64,000 nucleotides of DNA from Maribacter polysaccharolyticus. Its GTDB lineage: Bacteria; Bacteroidota; Bacteroidia; Flavobacteriales; Flavobacteriaceae. The stretch spans positions 681,975-745,974 of the forward strand of contig NZ_JARBUY010000001.1 in assembly GCF_028882255.1 (NCBI RefSeq). The letters run 5' to 3'. The notes below the pieces were generated by a model, which had not been told where the DNA came from, did not search any database, and was given only the letters and a program-made list of their open reading frames with translations. Below are positions 1 to 11,118 of the stretch, in pieces. The translations under genes and the position numbers were made by a program. Within the stretch, counting starts at the first letter, position 1. Each line of letters begins with the position of its first letter.

Positions 1-218
1 AGCAAAATTCCGAAAACCCCATTTCCTTGGACCAACTTTCCGAAAAGACCCTTCGACAAGTCAAAGGTGTAGTCGGTTTCCAGATCACTATAAACAGCAT
101 ACAGGCCGCTTATAAACTCTCCCAAGGCAGGAAAGCTGACCATCCCAAGATCATTGCTGAATTGGAAAAGACCGAAAATCCCCTTTCCCGGGATATTGCC
201 AATCGAATGAAGGAATGA
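1..218 (+). CDS. PaiB-like FMN-binding protein, C-terminal end only
   Basis: The open frame runs in from the left edge without a start, so only about the last 71 residues are present. The visible part contains VKGVVGFQI, then YKLSQGR and a tail IAELEKTENPLSRDIANRM. The KLSQN/GR element followed by a short helix that ends a few residues later is typical of the C-terminus of the PaiB family, described as FMN-binding negative transcriptional regulators with a split-barrel flavin-reductase-like fold. Its stop lies two bases from the end of the convergent SDR gene. The family call rests on this tail alone. Confidence 0.7.
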   Translation, partial: QNSENPISLDQLSEKTLRQVKGVVGFQITINSIQAAYKLSQGRKADHPKIIAELEKTENPLSRDIANRMKE

Positions 219-220
219 CC

Positions 221-1210
221 CTATGCATCCGTACTTTTATAGAGCTTCAGGATATGTTCGATCTTTTGATTCGTTTCCGGATTGACAAATTTCCTTTCCG
301 GATTCCCATCCAACCACTTCAATGTCCTTTTAATACCTGTAGCAAAGGGAATCGTAGCTTTAAAACCAGGCACGAAGGTCTTGATTTTGGAATTATCGAA
401 AATAACGCTTTCCGCCTTATCGGCCAGGAGGGTGCCAGTAAACGAAGGTTCTGCTTTACAGATAAAGTCCGAGGCGATATGTACGACCTTGGCCTCTTTA
501 CCAAGACTATCGGCCAGAATGGAGTAAATCATGTTCCAACTCAAAATTTCATCCGAGGTAATGTGGAAAGCATGCCCAATGGCCTGTGTAAGTCCCAACA
601 AACCAACGAACCCCTTGGCAAAATCATCGGAATGGGTCACCGTCCACAACGAGGTACCATCCCCATGTATTATGATTTCCTTGCCTTTTTGGATCCTATC
701 TGCGGTAGTATACTCCTTAAATCCGCCTATGGCAATGGGTATTACGGTATCGTAGGTCAATGATGGGCGTACAATGGTCATCGGAAAACCTTCTTCACGA
801 TAGGCCTGTTGCAAGCGGTCTTCACATTTGATTTTATTTGCGGAATAATCCCATAAGTTGTTGTAAAGTGGGGTCGATTCGGTAATTACGGGATAGCTCA
901 AAGGCGTTTGATAACAAGATGCCGAGCTGATGAAAATGTATTGCTTAGTCCTGCCTTTAAAAAAGTGGATATCCCTTTCTATATCCTCTGGGGTAAACGC
1001 GATCCAGTTGACCACGACATCCCAATGGTGCTTGGTCAATTCCGATACCCCTCTAGTATCATGGATATCCCCGACTATCTTCCTTACCCCCTTAATTTGG
1101 AGGGTTGAGTTTCCCCGGTTCAAATGGTAAAGGTCGATACCTTTAAGAATTGCCAAACGACTCGAGGCCGCACTGATATTTCCCGTCCCCCCTATGAATA
1201 ATACCTTCAT
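221..1210 (-). CDS. Extended-SDR NAD-dependent epimerase/reductase
   Basis: 329 residues, ATG start. A Rossmann-fold nucleotide-binding motif GGTGNIS sits at residues 7-13 near the N-terminus, followed by the acidic GDIHD segment (47-51). The catalytic region has FISSAS (93-98) and the YxxxK pair as Y122-S-A-N-K126, so the enzyme should be active. Length and layout match extended short-chain dehydrogenases that act on nucleotide sugars or related substrates. The third glycine of the usual GxxGxxG is Ser here, as in atypical members. No neighbour indicates a substrate; the gene stands alone, converging on the PaiB-like gene. Fold is confident, substrate unknown. Confidence 0.85.
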   Translation of the reverse strand: MKVLFIGGTGNISAASSRLAILKGIDLYHLNRGNSTLQIKGVRKIVGDIHDTRGVSELTKHHWDVVVNWIAFTPEDIERDIHFFKGRTKQYIFISSASCYQTPLSYPVITESTPLYNNLWDYSANKIKCEDRLQQAYREEGFPMTIVRPSLTYDTVIPIAIGGFKEYTTADRIQKGKEIIIHGDGTSLWTVTHSDDFAKGFVGLLGLTQAIGHAFHITSDEILSWNMIYSILADSLGKEAKVVHIASDFICKAEPSFTGTLLADKAESVIFDNSKIKTFVPGFKATIPFATGIKRTLKWLDGNPERKFVNPETNQKIEHILKLYKSTDA

Positions 1211-1560
1211 GTCCTATCCTTTTTTCAAATAGGGTATGAAGTTAAAAATAAAAGACCAGAAAGACCCTCCGATTCAATTGGATATTGTCATCCCAAATAT
1301 CAGCTTAGTGTATGGATGGAGGAATTTTTCCCTTTAAGCCACAAAAAGGAGAATGACGATAATCCAATATAAAAAGCAGTGGAATATATCCCATGACTCG
1401 AATGAAAAAAAGGTGGAAAGCCTTCCGAAATCGGCACCCTACGCGATTTCTGAAAAACATGCGAAAACCGGTCATAAAAATGGCATTGGGGTACCTTCGC
1501 AAAGGATAAAAAACCCTATTTTTATAATCGTTTAAAATTTACCACCTAAATAACTACCAC
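1211..1560. other. 350-bp intergenic region without a recognised gene
   Basis: This gap separates the leftward SDR gene from the rightward MFS gene and should hold both promoters. Two overlapping 60-65-codon open frames on opposite strands have low-complexity products with no recognisable family and are taken as chance. No hairpin or clear dyad was found. Confidence 0.5.
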
Positions 1561-2904
1561 ATGGCTCAAGTCTCTATCAGTTCTAAAAAACCCAAGTTAT
1601 CATTTTGGCAAATCTGGAATATGAGCTTCGGTTTTTTGGGGATTCAATTCGGTTTTGCGTTACAAAATGCAAATGTGAGTCGAATTTTCGAAACCTTGGG
1701 TGCCTCAAAGGATGAACTCCCCATTCTCTGGCTCGCTGCACCTGTAACTGGACTTTTGGTACAACCCATCATTGGATATTACAGCGACCGTACTTGGCAT
1801 AAAAAATGGGGTCGCCGTAGGCCTTTTTTTGCTATCGGGGCTATTTTGGCCACGATCGCCTTATTTGCCATGCCCAATTCAACAGCCTTGTGGATGGCAG
1901 TGATCATGCTATGGTTAATGGATGCATCAATAAACATAAGTATGGAACCTTTTCGTGCTTTTGTGGGCGACATGTTGCCCAACGAACAACGTACGAGCGG
2001 TTTTGCGATGCAAAGCTTCTTTATCGGTTTAGGAGCCATCATAGCCTCTGCCCTGCCGTATATCTTCACCAATTGGTTTGGAATCAGCAATATTGCTTCC
2101 GACGGTGGGATACCCGATGCGGTAAAATGGTCATTCTATGTTGGGGGTATCGCTTATTTCAGTGCAGTCATGTGGACGGTCCTCAATACCGAGGAATATC
2201 CACCGGATGATGTGGAAAAGCTGAAACTCGAAAATGCCGAAACCGGTGTTTTTACGGGTCTAAAGGAATCTTTTATGGGCATTTTCAATATGCCGAAGAC
2301 GATGGTGCAATTGGCCTTTGTACAGTTCTTTTCATGGTTTTCCTTGTTCGCGATGTGGATTTATACGACTTCAGCCGTCACCAGCCATGTCTATGGCACA
2401 TCGGATACCACTTCGGTCTTGTACAATGAAGGTGCCGACTGGGTAGGTATTTGTTTCGCCATCTACAATGGAATAGCCGCCATTGTTGCATTTTTACTAC
2501 CCGTAATCGCAAAACGGACCAGTAGACGGATCACGCACTTAATGGCATTGTTCATTGGAGGTTTAGGCCTTGTATCCATATATTTTATCACCGACCCCAA
2601 TATGCTCTTGGTTTCGATGATCGGTGTCGGAATAGCCTGGGCCAGTATCCTATCTATGCCTTATGCGATGCTTTCCAGTATCTTACCGGCAAATAAAATG
2701 GGTTATTATATGGGGGTTTTCAACTTCTTCATCGTAATTCCCCAAATCGTTGCCGCCGGTATCCTAGGTTTTATGCTCAAGACCTTTTTTGAAAACGATG
2801 CGATTTATGCCATGATGATTGGCGGTGTTTCATTTTTTATAGCCGGTTTGCTATGCTTGATCGTACAGGACAATGAAGACAAAGATGAACCTGCCGATAA
2901 ATAG
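1561..2904 (+). CDS. MFS sugar transporter, SLC45/GPH-like
   Basis: 447 residues, mostly hydrophobic, with the pattern of 12 membrane helices. The loop between helices 2 and 3 carries the major-facilitator signature as S75-D76-R77 followed by W83-G-R-R-R-P88, a form common in the SLC45/sucrose:proton symporter branch and in Bacteroidota maltose/maltodextrin transporters. The charged loop near residues 215-235 fits the central cytoplasmic loop, and the C-terminus is acidic. It probably imports a di- or oligosaccharide with protons across the inner membrane. There is no adjacent glycoside hydrolase; the GH13 genes lie 60 kb away. Substrate is inferred only from family. Confidence 0.8.
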   Translation: MAQVSISSKKPKLSFWQIWNMSFGFLGIQFGFALQNANVSRIFETLGASKDELPILWLAAPVTGLLVQPIIGYYSDRTWHKKWGRRRPFFAIGAILATIALFAMPNSTALWMAVIMLWLMDASINISMEPFRAFVGDMLPNEQRTSGFAMQSFFIGLGAIIASALPYIFTNWFGISNIASDGGIPDAVKWSFYVGGIAYFSAVMWTVLNTEEYPPDDVEKLKLENAETGVFTGLKESFMGIFNMPKTMVQLAFVQFFSWFSLFAMWIYTTSAVTSHVYGTSDTTSVLYNEGADWVGICFAIYNGIAAIVAFLLPVIAKRTSRRITHLMALFIGGLGLVSIYFITDPNMLLVSMIGVGIAWASILSMPYAMLSSILPANKMGYYMGVFNFFIVIPQIVAAGILGFMLKTFFENDAIYAMMIGGVSFFIAGLLCLIVQDNEDKDEPADK

Positions 2905-3062
2905 GTGTTCCTTTGATATTACGCCTCCCGGCGTCTGAACCGTTCACCTCCTGAATTACTTTTGTGCCCATTGGATCGGATGTATTCGGCAAGCAAAAAA
3001 ATACTTTTATATTTCATTAAAAATCAGTAACTTATAGTGTAATCCATTAAATACAAATCGCT

Positions 3063-3485
3063 ATGGGAACTGTAAAAACATTGAATAAATGGGCAAATGC
3101 CCATTCGTACTATCTTTTTGATTTGATCCGGGTTGCCCTTGGCGTCTTCCTCTTTGCCAAAGGTGTTGATTTTATGTCGAACCATGTTCAAATGGCCGAA
3201 GTGTTAAAACCATTTGAAAATATGCCCGGAGGCATGTTGATCATACATTATGTGGCACCCGCCCATTTTGTGGGTGGATTTTTAATTGTAATCGGTTTAT
3301 TGACCCGTTGGGCCGTAATAGCACAATTACCTATATTGGTAGGGGCCATACTGGTCAATTTCTTAGGGGAAATGAATATGAACAACCTGATACTTGCAAC
3401 TGTAGTTCTGATCAGTTGTATGTTTTTCATATTCTTCGGTTCCGGTAAACATTCGGCGGACTATTACCTTAAAATGCAACAATAA
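3063..3485 (+). CDS. DoxX family membrane protein
   Basis: 140 residues with four predicted membrane helices (about 18-35, 58-80, 85-105 and 108-128). The pattern LIRVALGVFLFAKGVDF, then HYVAP and GGFLIVIGLLTRW, is that of DoxX/DoxD small membrane proteins. In this family members have been linked to quinone-associated redox reactions and to resistance to thiol or oxidative stress, but most are uncharacterised. It is a single gene followed by a strong hairpin shared with dps. The neighbouring dps and oxyR genes make an oxidative-stress link plausible but unproven. Confidence 0.8.
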   Translation: MGTVKTLNKWANAHSYYLFDLIRVALGVFLFAKGVDFMSNHVQMAEVLKPFENMPGGMLIIHYVAPAHFVGGFLIVIGLLTRWAVIAQLPILVGAILVNFLGEMNMNNLILATVVLISCMFFIFFGSGKHSADYYLKMQQ

Positions 3486-3575
3486 GCCAAAACCGCTCCC
3501 TACAACGCCCCCCTACTTAGGGACAAATTAAGGCTAAAGGAAGCTACGTCGGTACCCTATAGCCCTAAAATAAAA

Positions 3576-3604
3576 AAGGCTTCAATTAAGAAGCCTTCTT
3601 TATA
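3576..3604. terminator. Bidirectional intrinsic terminator between DoxX and dps
   Basis: Perfect 8-bp stem AAGGCTTC (3576-3583) / GAAGCCTT (3590-3597) with loop AATTAA. It is followed by CTTTATAT on the plus strand and by TTTTTTA on the minus strand, so it can end both convergent transcripts. Confidence 0.8.
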
Positions 3605-3620
3605 TTTACACTTTCGTGGC

Positions 3621-4100
3621 CTAAATTTCCTCGGCCAACCAAGCTTTCATCATCCAAACCGTCTTTTCCTGTTCGGAAATAAAATCGCTCATCATGGAAT
3701 TTGTTCCTTCGTCTTCCGCATCGTCGGAAGCATTTAAGATCTTACGTTCGGTTACCAATAATTGTGTCAATGATTCAACAATAAGGCGTATGGCTTCCTC
3801 ATCCTTGGTGATATCCTTACCCACGGGAACCTTGGAATTGATTTTATAATCCTCAAACGTGTGTAAAGGAACTCCCCCTAGGGTCAAGATACGTTCTGCA
3901 ATCTCATCAACCTTAACATTCGCGTCGTTATACAGCTCCTCGAACTTAACATGAAGATCAAAAAAACGTTTCCCTTTGATATTCCAGTGAATACCCCTTA
4001 AATTTTGGTAATACGTTTGGAAGTTTGCCAATAATTCATTCAAATCCTCGCTTAACGCCAAGGATTTTTCTGCATTTAAACCTATACTATTGTAAGACAT
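3621..4100 (-). CDS. dps: Dps-family ferritin-like DNA-protection protein
   Basis: 159 residues from the ATG at 4100. A longer frame would start at a GTG seven codons upstream, inside the promoter. The Dps ferroxidase residues are visible: H38 in GIHWN, H50 in FFDLH, D65 and E69 in DEIAERI, followed by the GGVPLHT turn. Dps forms a 12-subunit shell that oxidises ferrous iron with peroxide and stores it, protecting DNA in the cytoplasm. It is divergent from oxyR across a 102-bp intergenic region with a 13-bp palindrome 21 bp from a TAATTTTA -7 element, which suggests peroxide-dependent activation by OxyR. Confidence 0.95.
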   Translation of the reverse strand: MSYNSIGLNAEKSLALSEDLNELLANFQTYYQNLRGIHWNIKGKRFFDLHVKFEELYNDANVKVDEIAERILTLGGVPLHTFEDYKINSKVPVGKDITKDEEAIRLIVESLTQLLVTERKILNASDDAEDEGTNSMMSDFISEQEKTVWMMKAWLAEEI

Positions 4101-4122
4101 AATGTTTGTTTTTATTATCACG

Positions 4123-4183
4123 TAAAATTAATGAATATTCAGGTCATTGAAGATCATTTTGATCGTTAGTTTTTATACTTTTA
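4123..4183. promoter_or_regulatory. Divergent dps/oxyR promoter with candidate OxyR operator
   Basis: A perfect inverted repeat GATCA-TTT-TGATC lies at 4152-4164. Towards dps it is 21 bp from a minus-strand -7-like TAATTTTA (4123-4130), an activator-like position. Towards oxyR it is 11 bp from TACTTTTA (4176-4183), where it would overlap the -33 region and could autorepress. The assignment to OxyR is from position only. Confidence 0.5.
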
Positions 4184-4202
4184 TAGGCCAAAATTATACG
4201 AC

Positions 4203-5141
4203 ATGACCATTACTCAACTACAATATGTATTGGCCGTTGCCGAGTACAAAAACTTCACTTTGGCCGCCCAAAAAAGCTTCGTTACACAACCTACTTTGAG
4301 TATGCAGGTTCAAAAACTTGAAGACGAATTGGATGTTTTGATTTTTGACCGAGCCAAAAAACCCATAGCAGTTACCGAGGTAGGTAAAAAGATTGTTGAG
4401 CAAGCCAAGAATATTGTGAATGAGGCCGACCGTATAAAAGATATCGTAGACCAAGAAAAAGGGTTTATTGGCGGGGATTATACCTTAGGGATCATACCTA
4501 CCATTATGCCGACTTTATTGCCCATGTTCCTGAAAACGTTCATCAAGAAATATCCCAAAGTCAATCTAATCATAAAGGAACAGCATACCGAAAGCCTTAT
4601 CCGCAACCTTCAGGACGGCCATTTGGACGGTGCCATTGCCGCTACCCCGTTGGAAATTGAGTATATCAGGGAACGACCTTTATATTATGAGCCTTTTGTT
4701 GGTTATATCCCTCCCAGCCATAGATTGGCCGGTAAGGAGAAATTGGAGCCTAACGACCTCGACATAACCGATATTCTTTTGCTAAAGGACGGGCACTGTT
4801 TTAGGGAAGGCATCATCAACCTTTGCAACGCTACCAAAAATTATGGGGAAGAACACTTTCAAATTCAAAGTGGCAGTTTCGAAACCCTAGTGAATTTATC
4901 CAATGAAGGACTCGGGATGACCCTTTTGCCCTATCTAAATACCCTTGATCTTGACGGGGACAAAAAAAAATACCTAAAACATTTCAATGCACCTTCCCCA
5001 GCCCGTGAAGTCAGTTTGATCTATCACAAAAGTGAGTTGAAAATTCAGATTACCAATGCCTTAAGGGAAGTAATTTCAGGTATTGTCAGGGGAGCAATCG
5101 CCTTTCAGGACGTGAAGATCATAAGTCCGTTGGGTAAATAA
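4203..5141 (+). CDS. oxyR: LysR-type peroxide-responsive regulator OxyR
   Basis: 312 residues. The N-terminal winged helix-turn-helix (about 1-60) has MTITQLQYVLAVAE and TQPTLSMQVQKLE. The effector domain contains the OxyR redox pair at exactly the Escherichia coli numbering: C199 in KDGHCFRE and C208 in INLCN. Peroxide oxidises these to a disulfide, switching the tetramer to an activator. It is divergent from dps, a usual OxyR target in Bacteroidota. katG, another usual target, lies 3 kb downstream but has its own PerR-like regulator. The two cysteines and the neighbourhood make this call firm. Confidence 0.95.
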   Translation: MTITQLQYVLAVAEYKNFTLAAQKSFVTQPTLSMQVQKLEDELDVLIFDRAKKPIAVTEVGKKIVEQAKNIVNEADRIKDIVDQEKGFIGGDYTLGIIPTIMPTLLPMFLKTFIKKYPKVNLIIKEQHTESLIRNLQDGHLDGAIAATPLEIEYIRERPLYYEPFVGYIPPSHRLAGKEKLEPNDLDITDILLLKDGHCFREGIINLCNATKNYGEEHFQIQSGSFETLVNLSNEGLGMTLLPYLNTLDLDGDKKKYLKHFNAPSPAREVSLIYHKSELKIQITNALREVISGIVRGAIAFQDVKIISPLGK

Positions 5142-5144
5142 GAT

Positions 5145-5579
5145 TCAATCCATTCGTTTATACCTGTACAAACACCCCTCGATACAACCGAGGAATCCCA
5201 AAATCAGTTTATTTTCTTCGAATGAAACGGTATAAACAGGTTCATAGGGTTCGGAATTACATAGAAAAAACAGCTTCAGTATTTCCTCCGTTACGGTAAA
5301 GGTGCCTTCAACAGGCGATTTACAACCTTCCCATTTTGATAGCCCGAAAGTACCATCCTGTCTAAAAACGTATGTTTCCCCATCTTCAACAGAGACCCAA
5401 TCCACTATTCCGCCTGGGCTAATTTTGGTCGCTTCCAATTGCCATTTGCCAACAATAGCATAACCGACGTCGTTATCGGAAAGGTCATTATCGACACAAC
5501 CAAAAACCATTAGGCATAAAAATGGTAATAACCACCTAATAAACTTGTTACAACAATTTATATGCAGCATATAAACCAT
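5145..5579 (-). CDS. Lipocalin-like lipoprotein, hypothetical
   Basis: About 145 residues from the ATG at 5579; an in-frame ATG at 5570 is equally possible and the frame can be opened by a GTG at 5588. A basic N-terminus, a hydrophobic stretch and FLCLMVFGC form a lipoprotein signal with the lipidated Cys near residue 27 to 28. The mature part begins VGKWQLEATK and ends with paired strands, including YVFRQDGTFG and CIEGCLYRYK, the layout of the small lipocalin-like proteins frequent in Bacteroidota. Four mature-domain cysteines may form disulfides. Role unknown. Tail-to-tail with oxyR, four bases apart. Confidence 0.7.
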   Translation of the reverse strand: MVYMLHINCCNKFIRWLLPFLCLMVFGCVDNDLSDNDVGYAIVGKWQLEATKISPGGIVDWVSVEDGETYVFRQDGTFGLSKWEGCKSPVEGTFTVTEEILKLFFLCNSEPYEPVYTVSFEENKLILGFLGCIEGCLYRYKRMD

Positions 5580-5614
5580 ATACGGCACAAAAGTAGTTGT
5601 GGTTTACAAGAGTC

Positions 5615-5646
5615 CAAAAAAAACCACCCATGAGGGTGGTTTTTTG
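5615..5646 (-). terminator. Intrinsic terminator after the 65-residue gene
   Basis: Stem ACCACCC (5623-5629) / GGGTGGT (5634-5640) with loop ATGA, flanked by A8 on the left and T6 on the right. On the minus strand the run of T follows the hairpin, ending the small gene that stops at 5650. The hairpin is also symmetric enough to work on the plus strand. Confidence 0.75.
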
Positions 5647-5649
5647 GTT

Positions 5650-5847
5650 TTATGCTTTTAATAAAATAAGACTATCCTTTAATTGCGGTTTGTCGGTTAT
5701 GAACTGTACTAACCAGTATTTCAGTTCTTCAATTTCGGCAGGCAGTAGTCTTCTTACAGCCTTTTCCAACTCCTTACAGAAGAGTTTGGTGTCAAAACTA
5801 ACTTTTTTAAGTACCGTTTTAGTGTACTCAAACATAGCTCTAGCCAT
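5650..5847 (-). CDS. Small conserved flavobacterial protein, unknown function
   Basis: 65 residues, ATG start, own terminator. The sequence begins MARAMFEYTKTVLKKVSFD and continues LFCKELEKAVRRLLPAEIEELKYWL, an amphipathic all-helical pattern with no signal peptide or membrane helix. From memory, near-identical short proteins occur widely in Flavobacteriaceae, which is why I keep it as a real gene; function is not known. The upstream 144-bp region, AT-rich, should carry its promoter and that of the divergent PBP4 gene. Confidence 0.75.
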   Translation of the reverse strand: MARAMFEYTKTVLKKVSFDTKLFCKELEKAVRRLLPAEIEELKYWLVQFITDKPQLKDSLILLKA

Positions 5848-5991
5848 ACTTCAAAATGTTTATTAGTTGTTGTATACCCAAATTTAACTATAAAACGAGT
5901 TACAATATTGTTTGTTACTAGTTAAATAATCAATAATTTCCTGTTAAAATAGGAAACAAAAAACAAAAGGGATAAAATCCACGTCAAAAGT

Positions 5992-7260
5992 ATGAAAAAA
6001 TTCGTTGTCCTACTTCTTATAACCACCTTATTCACAGGATGTTCCAGTACCAAAAGACAGATTTTCAAAAAAATAGGCACCCAAGTGGAAACAGGAGCAT
6101 ACGACAAACAATTTACCGGAATCCTTATGGTCGATGCCGTTACAAAAGACACCCTTTATAAAAAAAACAGTACCAAATACTTTACGCCCGCCAGCAATAC
6201 CAAGATATTTACGCTGTTTACCGCGTTACAATTGATCCCCGACAGCATTCCCGCTTTAAAGTATACCACACAAAACGACACACTTTATATTGAAGGTACC
6301 GGAGATCCTTCTGCCCTACATCCTTTTTTCAAAGACAGTACGATCGTTCATTTTCTACGCTCCCACGATAATATTGCCCTTTACCTAAATAATTTCAAGG
6401 ATGAAAAATATGGTCCTGGTTGGTCATGGGACGATTATCACTATTACTATTCCCCTGAACGAAACGGTCTTCCGCTATATGGGAATGTACTTACCATTGA
6501 AAATAATGGACCCCTTAAGGTTCTTCCGGAATATTTCAAGGACAGTGTCCTTCCCTTTAAGCATACGGTGCAACGGGAACCTGAAAAAAACCTGTTCTAT
6601 TTTAATCCTTCTGAAAAAGACACCCTTGAGATTCCCATGATGGTCGACAGTAGCCTCACCCGGAAATTGTTGGAAAAAGCACTGGACAAAAAGTTACGGA
6701 TAACCCTTACCATGCCTACTACCGAAAAAAAGGCCCTATATGGGATACCTGCCGATTCGGTATATAAAAGAATGATGGAAGTTAGCGATAACTTCCTGGC
6801 CGAACAGTTGTTGTTCGTAGCTTCCTCAACCCTTTCGGACACCCTGAACAGCGCCAAGACCCGAAAATTCATTATCGAGAACTTTTTGTCCGATCTAAGA
6901 CAACCGCCAAGATGGGTCGATGGTTCCGGACTCTCGCGGTATAATCTGTTCACTCCGGAATCAATGGTACATGTATTAAGCAAATTGTATACTGAAATAC
7001 CCACGGAAAGATTGTTCGGTTTTTTTCCTACCGGAGGAATAGCCGGTACTTTGGAAAATTGGTACCCTGGTGATCCCGAACCCTATATACATGCTAAAAC
7101 AGGAAGTTTAAGCAATAATCATTGCCTAAGTGGCTACTTGCTTACAAAATCGGGTAAAACAGTGATTTTCAGCTTTATGAACAACCACTTTATGGCGAAT
7201 TCTTCCGAAGTCAAAAAAAGGATGCAAACTATTTTTGAGAACATCCGTGACAATTATTGA
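5992..7260 (+). CDS. dacB: D-alanyl-D-alanine carboxypeptidase/endopeptidase, PBP4 type lipoprotein
   Basis: 422 residues. Signal MKKFVVLLLITTLFTGC gives a lipobox with Cys17, so the enzyme is a periplasmic lipoprotein. Serine-acyltransferase motifs are in order: S68-N-T-K71 (SxxK with nucleophilic Ser), VSDN near residue 265 (SxN), and HAKTGS near 366 (KTG). DGSGLSRYN follows the PBP4/S13 pattern. It trims or cleaves peptidoglycan cross-links. It is somewhat shorter than E. coli PBP4 (about 477 residues), common in Bacteroidota. It appears monocistronic. Confidence 0.9.
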   Translation: MKKFVVLLLITTLFTGCSSTKRQIFKKIGTQVETGAYDKQFTGILMVDAVTKDTLYKKNSTKYFTPASNTKIFTLFTALQLIPDSIPALKYTTQNDTLYIEGTGDPSALHPFFKDSTIVHFLRSHDNIALYLNNFKDEKYGPGWSWDDYHYYYSPERNGLPLYGNVLTIENNGPLKVLPEYFKDSVLPFKHTVQREPEKNLFYFNPSEKDTLEIPMMVDSSLTRKLLEKALDKKLRITLTMPTTEKKALYGIPADSVYKRMMEVSDNFLAEQLLFVASSTLSDTLNSAKTRKFIIENFLSDLRQPPRWVDGSGLSRYNLFTPESMVHVLSKLYTEIPTERLFGFFPTGGIAGTLENWYPGDPEPYIHAKTGSLSNNHCLSGYLLTKSGKTVIFSFMNNHFMANSSEVKKRMQTIFENIRDNY

Positions 7261-7576
7261 AATTCGAAGTTTTTACCATAATACCTTTTAAAAAACCCTC
7301 ATTTCAACATCGGAATTTAAGGTGTACTGCGCTAACCGCCCTATGCCATCATAACAACCGTGACCATGGTTATCATCCCATTGATGGCCAGAAATCGGAT
7401 TGCAAAGTCCTCAAGTAAGCTATTAATATACACGAGTATTTTTTCAAATTCACAATACAACGTGTATAAAATAATTATATTCTTAAAATTTCTTTAAAAC
7501 GATAGTATTCTCACCTTTCAATTCGTAATTTTAAACATAATACTAAAAGATAATTATTCCTATTTAGTAATGATTG
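7261..7576. promoter_or_regulatory. 316-bp regulatory gap upstream of the perR-like/katG operon
   Basis: No gene is seen. A -7-like TAATTTTA lies at 7526-7533. Two AT-rich dyads resemble Fur/PerR boxes: ATAATTAT at 7471-7478 within a longer AT tract, and a second ATAATTAT at 7550-7557 enclosed by the inverted repeat TACTAAA (7541-7547) / TTTAGTA (7563-7569), immediately before the ATG at 7577. The second would cover the transcription start and leader, a position for autorepression. Binding by the PerR-like protein is inferred. Confidence 0.4.
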
Positions 7577-10166
<2,590 letters not shown>

Positions 10167-10185
10167 GAATAGTTAATAGGTGTAG

Positions 10186-10237
10186 GCCCCATCAATCCAT
10201 AGTATTATCCACTATGGATTATGGGGCTTATTTTTTT
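10186..10237 (+). terminator. Terminator after katG
   Basis: Two stacked stems: GCCCCAT (10186-10192) / ATGGGGC (10221-10227) and AATCCATAGT (10194-10203) / ACTATGGATT (10211-10220), one bulged C and a 7-base loop, followed by TTATTTTTTT. Confidence 0.85.
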
Positions 10238-10338
10238 GGCACCTATTTAGAGAGGAAAACTTTGACCTGGACCCTTGCCGGTATGATGTTACCTAATCCG
10301 GTACAAAATATGGGGTCATTAGGGCATTGGTCTATAGA

Positions 10339-10923
10339 CTACCCCAACAACTTGTTGATTTTGGCATACTGCAAAAGCATAATGGTCTTGGCATCCTTGA
10401 TTTCACCGGTTTCGATCATTTTAAATGCCTCTTCAAAGGGCATCTCCAACACCTCGATATTTTCTGTTTCATCATCGGCACCCCCACCTTCGCTTATTTT
10501 CATCGCATCTTCATAGGCTGCCGTGAAATAATGTAAAACTTCGGTAACGGATCCAGGGGACATATAGGATTCAAAAACCTTTCGTACATTTTCGATCTTA
10601 TAACCCGTTTCTTCCTCCACTTCCTTTTTGATACAGTCCTCAGGACGATCCCCCTCCAACACTCCCGCACAGACTTCAACCATCATTCCGTCTTTATTAC
10701 CGTTTACGTAGGTAGCCATTCTAAACTGTTTCGTAAGGACCACGGTTCCTTTTTTTAGATTGTATAGTAAGATAGCTGCCCCATTGCCCCGATCATAGAC
10801 CTCCCGGATCTGGGTTTCCCAAGTGCCGTCTTCTTTTTCGTATTCGAATGTCAATTTATTGAGAGTGTACCAATTATCGGATAACAACTCGGTTTTAATA
10901 TTCTTTACGCGCCCTTTTTCCAA
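10339..10923 (-). CDS. nudK: Nudix hydrolase, NudK (GDP-mannose pyrophosphatase) type
   Basis: 194 residues opened by a TTG at 10923. That start is preferred because the N-terminus then matches E. coli NudK in length (SDNWYTLNK against SDNYFTLHN) and no ATG lies nearby. REVYDRGNGAAILLYN and KQFRMATYVNGN are NudK hallmarks. The Nudix helix reads GVLEGDRPEDCIKKEVEEETGY in shortened form G-x6-P-x5-KEVEEETG; the metal-binding EVEEE core is intact, while an Arg sits where NudK has the first Glu. It hydrolyses GDP-mannose or similar nucleotide sugars in the cytoplasm. Confidence 0.85.
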   Translation of the reverse strand: MEKGRVKNIKTELLSDNWYTLNKLTFEYEKEDGTWETQIREVYDRGNGAAILLYNLKKGTVVLTKQFRMATYVNGNKDGMMVEVCAGVLEGDRPEDCIKKEVEEETGYKIENVRKVFESYMSPGSVTEVLHYFTAAYEDAMKISEGGGADDETENIEVLEMPFEEAFKMIETGEIKDAKTIMLLQYAKINKLLG

Positions 10924-11118
10924 GATCGATCAGGTTTTAGTTATGATTAGGTCCCGGCCATGTTCAACCTTCAGCTTTATATCGTCTTGCGGTTTAAGGC
11001 CAATATACCGGAATCGTAAATGAAATTTAAATATTACTTTTAGCCAATGGCCAAAACGTTATCAATTATTTCCTTGGACAAATTTCAAGGATTTTAACCA
11101 AACCAAAGAATAAACTGC

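Noticed and set aside
215-763. 182-codon frame antisense to the SDR gene
   Set aside because: Fully inside the well-supported SDR reductase gene on the other strand; a shadow frame.
1305-1535. Two overlapping 60-65-codon frames on opposite strands
   Set aside because: They overlap each other in an AT-rich gap and have no recognisable product.
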